Source of the DNA: Bacteroidales bacterium UBA1714
Lineage (GTDB): Bacteria; Bacteroidota; Bacteroidia; Bacteroidales; Paludibacteraceae
Direction of reading: 5' to 3'
DNA length: 64,000 bases
Assembly: GCA_002317295.1 (NCBI GenBank)
Contig: DCIY01000012.1
Location: 1 to 64,000 of the forward strand
In this document: positions 61,496 to 64,000 of the stretch, in pieces
Position numbering within the stretch: position 1 is the first letter of the stretch
How the letters are laid out: the number at the start of each line of letters is the position of its first letter
The notes under the pieces: model-generated
Databases searched by the model: none
Seen by the model: the letters and a program-made list of their open reading frames with translations, nothing else
What the model was told of the DNA's origin: nothing
Program-made: the position numbers and the translations under genes

Positions 61496-62602
61496 TTAGT
61501 CCGGGAACTCCATCAGATATGCCTTGATGAAAGCATCGATATCGCCATCCATAACGGCATTGACATTATGGGTCTCGTAATTGGTTCGGTGATCCTTCAC
61601 ACGACGGTCATCAAACACATAACTGCGAATCTGCGAACCCCATTCGATTTTCTTCTTTCCCGCTTCCACTTTGGCTGCGGCCTGACGGCGTTTTTCCAGT
61701 TCCAGTTCATACAACTGACTCCGCAAGTGGCGCAATGCGTTTTCGCGGTTCTTGGGCTGGTCGCGGGTCTCCGTATTCTCAATGACTATCTCGTCCGGCT
61801 GACCGGTGAGGCAGTTGATGAACTTATAGTGCAAGCGCACACCCGATTCCACCTTGTTGACGTTTTGTCCTCCGGCTCCGGATGAGCGGAAAGTGTCCCA
61901 ACTGATGCCGGCAGGATTGACTTCTATCTCGATACTGTCATCAATCAACGGCACGACAAACACACTGGCAAACGAGGTCATGCGTTTGCCTTGAGCGTTG
62001 TACGGACTCACGCGCACAAGGCGGTGAACACCATTCTCGCTTTTGAGATACCCATAGGCCATGTCGCCTTCGATATTGAAAGTAACGGTTTTGATACCGG
62101 CTTCATCGCCCTCCTGGAAGTTGGCGATGGTCACTTTGTAATCATGCTTCTCGCAATAGCGCTGGTACATACGCATCAGCTGCTCGGCCCAGTCCTGAGC
62201 CTCCGTACCTCCTGCGCCGGATACAATCTTGAGTACCGCGGGCATTTGGTCCTCCTCGTGGGACAGCATATTCTTCATTTCGAGGTCCTCCACTTGGGTA
62301 AGCGCGTGCGCGTACGCCAAATCAACCTCCTCCTCGCTAACGAGTTCATCCTTATAAAAATCAAAGGCCAGACTGAGTTCATTGGCAGCCGTGCGGACGC
62401 CTTCAAATCCATCGAGCCATCGCTTAATCCCTTTTACCTTACGCATTTGAGCCTCTGCAGCCTTGGCATCGTCCCAAAATCCGGGGGCCTGGGTATGGAG
62501 TTCTTCTTCTTCCAATTGAATACGCTTTTCATCGATTTGCAGATATTGTTTGAGCTTATCGGCGCGTATCTGGACATCTTTTAGTTGTTCGATTGTAATC
62601 AT
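61496..62602 (-). CDS. prfB: peptide chain release factor 2, single reading frame
   Basis: The protein is 368 residues from the ATG at 62602 (MITIEQL). It has the stop-recognition loop VSPYNAQGKR (SPY in place of the classical SPF), and the peptidyl-hydrolysis GGQ in GAGGQNVNKVESG. It reads UGA and UAA. The region around codon 25, where many prfB genes need a +1 frameshift at an internal UGA, is continuous here. It heads the eight-gene run to engB. Confidence 0.95.
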   Translation of the reverse strand: MITIEQLKDVQIRADKLKQYLQIDEKRIQLEEEELHTQAPGFWDDAKAAEAQMRKVKGIKRWLDGFEGVRTAANELSLAFDFYKDELVSEEEVDLAYAHALTQVEDLEMKNMLSHEEDQMPAVLKIVSGAGGTEAQDWAEQLMRMYQRYCEKHDYKVTIANFQEGDEAGIKTVTFNIEGDMAYGYLKSENGVHRLVRVSPYNAQGKRMTSFASVFVVPLIDDSIEIEVNPAGISWDTFRSSGAGGQNVNKVESGVRLHYKFINCLTGQPDEIVIENTETRDQPKNRENALRHLRSQLYELELEKRRQAAAKVEAGKKKIEWGSQIRSYVFDDRRVKDHRTNYETHNVNAVMDGDIDAFIKAYLMEFPD

Positions 62603-62619
62603 TTTTGCAAAATTTGGCG

Positions 62620-62651
62620 CAAAAGTACAAAAATATTTTGACATATGCAAT
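62620..62651 (-). promoter_or_regulatory. promoter of the prfB operon
   Basis: Minus strand: TACTTTTG at 62620-62627; a weak -33 (ATTG, 62648-62651) is 20 bp away. It is interlocked with the holA promoter. Confidence 0.75.
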
Positions 62652-62667
62652 TATTTTAGTAATTTTG
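62637..62667 (+). promoter_or_regulatory. promoter of holA
   Basis: TTTG (62637-62640), 19 bp, TAATTTTG (62660-62667). The holA ATG is 18 bases after the box. Confidence 0.8.
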
Positions 62668-62685
62668 CAAGCAAATTACATGTAA

Positions 62686-63723
62686 ATGGTGAAATACGAC
62701 GAATTGATAGGACAACTGAAGCGAGGTCAATGGGCTCCCGTATATGTGCTGTATGGTGAGGAACCATATTACATTGATCTGGTGTCAGACTATATCGAGC
62801 AGCATGCTTTGGATGCCATGGCGCGAGAGTTTGATCAGGTGGTCATTTATGGCAAAGACCTTCCTGGAGCGGATATTGCGCCCGCCATCTCCCAAGCGCG
62901 TGGATTTGCCATGATGGGAGGCAAAAAAGTGGTGATTGTCAAGGAGGCACAGACCATTAAAAAGTGGGATGCGCTGGCCTTATACATGGAGCATGTGGTG
63001 GAATCGTCGATATTGGTCATCTGTCATAAATACAGCAACCTGGACAAGCGCCTCAGTGTGTGGAAGAATCTGGAGAAACAGGGTGGGGTGATGATGCCAA
63101 GCGATCGTCTTAAGGACTATCAGATGACAGCATGGATCACATCGTATTTGCAGAGCCAAATAGCCGATCGTCACTTGTCTTGCACCATGGATCAACGGGT
63201 GCCTCAGATGCTGGCGGACTATTTGGGAACCGACCTGAGTGCCATTGTGGGGGCGGTGGAAAAATTGCTCTTGGGCATGCCTCAAGACTGCCGCAGTATC
63301 GATATGAATCTGGTGGAACGCAATGTGGGCATATCCAAGGATTATAATGTGTTCGAATTGCAGGAGGCACTCATCAAGGGCGATGTGCTCAAGGCCAATC
63401 GTATCACCCAGTATTTTGCTTCGTCCAAGGACCATCCGATGGTCAAAGAGCTGGGCATATTATACGGATTTTTTGCCAACTTAATGATTTATCATTACCT
63501 GCCGGCCAATGGTCGGGATGAACGGGCAGCGGCTTCGGCGCTGGGTGTGGCCCCGTTTGCAGTCAAAAACTATGCGGCTGCGGCCAAACGATTTTCGGCT
63601 GGCAAGACGTTTTTGATCATTGGCTATTTTCGCGCCATCGATGCGCGACTCAAGGGCATCAACAACCCCAGCGCCAAGGATGCAGATTTGTGGAAAGAAT
63701 TGATTTATCTAATACTTCACTAA
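62686..63723 (+). CDS. holA: DNA polymerase III delta subunit
   Basis: This 345-residue clamp-loader subunit has the N-terminal PVYVLYGEEPYYIDLVSDYI, the AAA-like fold and LSAIVGAVEKLLLG and DHPMVKELGILYGFFANLM in the C-terminal collar. It opens the sliding clamp during loading. It stands alone on the plus strand next to the divergent prfB operon, and the next gene follows after 1 bp. Confidence 0.93.
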   Translation: MVKYDELIGQLKRGQWAPVYVLYGEEPYYIDLVSDYIEQHALDAMAREFDQVVIYGKDLPGADIAPAISQARGFAMMGGKKVVIVKEAQTIKKWDALALYMEHVVESSILVICHKYSNLDKRLSVWKNLEKQGGVMMPSDRLKDYQMTAWITSYLQSQIADRHLSCTMDQRVPQMLADYLGTDLSAIVGAVEKLLLGMPQDCRSIDMNLVERNVGISKDYNVFELQEALIKGDVLKANRITQYFASSKDHPMVKELGILYGFFANLMIYHYLPANGRDERAAASALGVAPFAVKNYAAAAKRFSAGKTFLIIGYFRAIDARLKGINNPSAKDADLWKELIYLILH

Positions 63724-63724
63724 T

Positions 63725-64000
63725 ATGGCTTATACATTTCATTTCGCCTATATGGGCGGTTCTATTCGTGTAAAGATTGAACAGGGAGAGGATATTCGTC
63801 ACCTCTCGGAGTTGGATGAGAAACTGTGGACCGTACAATCGTGTCCGGTTTCGGGTTTGGAAATGGATACACAAACCTTGCAATTGGTGGATCGTGATCA
63901 TGACAACTGTCTGCATGTCAAGGATATCATTGCCACAGCCGATTGGTTGTGCGACCGACTCAATCCTGAATGCCTGATGAAGGGTACGGATGAGGTGGTG
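63725..64000 (+). CDS. EF-hand-like conserved Bacteroidota protein, 3' partial
   Basis: The first 92 residues are present, starting MAYTFHFAYMGGSIRVKIEQ. A segment DRDHDNCLHVKDI (about residues 57-69) follows an EF-hand-like D-x-D-x-D spacing, though HDN in place of DGD weakens calcium binding. The family is conserved in Bacteroidales without a known function. The gene continues past the window edge. It is separated from holA by 1 bp, so the two are cotranscribed. Confidence 0.75.
   Translation, partial: MAYTFHFAYMGGSIRVKIEQGEDIRHLSELDEKLWTVQSCPVSGLEMDTQTLQLVDRDHDNCLHVKDIIATADWLCDRLNPECLMKGTDEVV

Overview
The window is a stretch of core chromosome from a member of the phylum Bacteroidota, most likely order Bacteroidales. 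Three things point there. Promoters have the Bacteroidota form, TTTG, then 19-20 bp, then TAnnTTTG. Several genes are lineage hallmarks: fused MurF-alanine racemase, long NusB, PUR/DUF3276, the small Bacteroidota omega subunit, a TamL-type lipoprotein and DUF4494. Start codons lack strong Shine-Dalgarno sequences. No family or species is assigned. I see no tRNA, rRNA, CRISPR array, transposase or phage gene, and no gene-free stretch longer than about 300 bases.

Layout. 1-9.0 kb: the end of an ATPase gene, a SufT/MIP18-type gene, and one giant exported protein of about 2625 residues built from fibronectin III and jelly-roll-like modules. 9.1-15.4 kb: rplS behind a structured RNA leader, then a small membrane protein, a MurF-Alr fusion with a shrunken MurF half, an orphan ABC ATPase, thrS and rnhB. 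15.4-17.6 kb (minus): trmN6, a CcdA/ArsG-like permease and a SpoU-type rRNA methyltransferase. 17.7-31.0 kb (plus): a seven-gene envelope run, TamL, SppA, LpxK, MsbA, a TonB-dependent receptor, MutS and an MFS transporter. 31.1-40.6 kb (minus): rubrerythrin and a ten-gene tightly packed run, nusB-yajC-ybbR-degT-rpoN-PAP2-DUF4105-pseudophosphatase-DUF4494-yggS. 40.7-45.8 kb: PUR protein (plus), then coaBC, rpoZ, bamD, apbE, an outer-membrane barrel and a small HTH gene (minus). 45.9-51.2 kb (minus): prmA-mnmE-yicC-gmk-nadD and a second MFS copy. 51.3-62.6 kb: folC (plus), then an eight-gene minus run prfB-dxs-trkA-trkH-SGNH-MBOAT-coaE-engB. 62.7-64 kb (plus): holA and the start of an EF-hand-like gene.

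Most genes serve translation, cofactor synthesis and envelope building. Three patterns stand out beyond ordinary annotation. (1) Three unrelated divergent gene pairs share an identical 48-bp overlapping double-promoter geometry. (2) Tandem heptamers (TTAATGG, ATTGATG, CAGCAAT types) sit on stop and start codons of several genes, and heptamer or palindrome arrays are inserted in frame inside folC, nadD and an SGNH hydrolase. (3) Several proteins are remodelled: a MurF half lacking about 200 residues, a phosphatase relative without its metal ligands, a NadD lacking its C-terminal helix, and two MFS copies in inverted orientation 15 kb apart.
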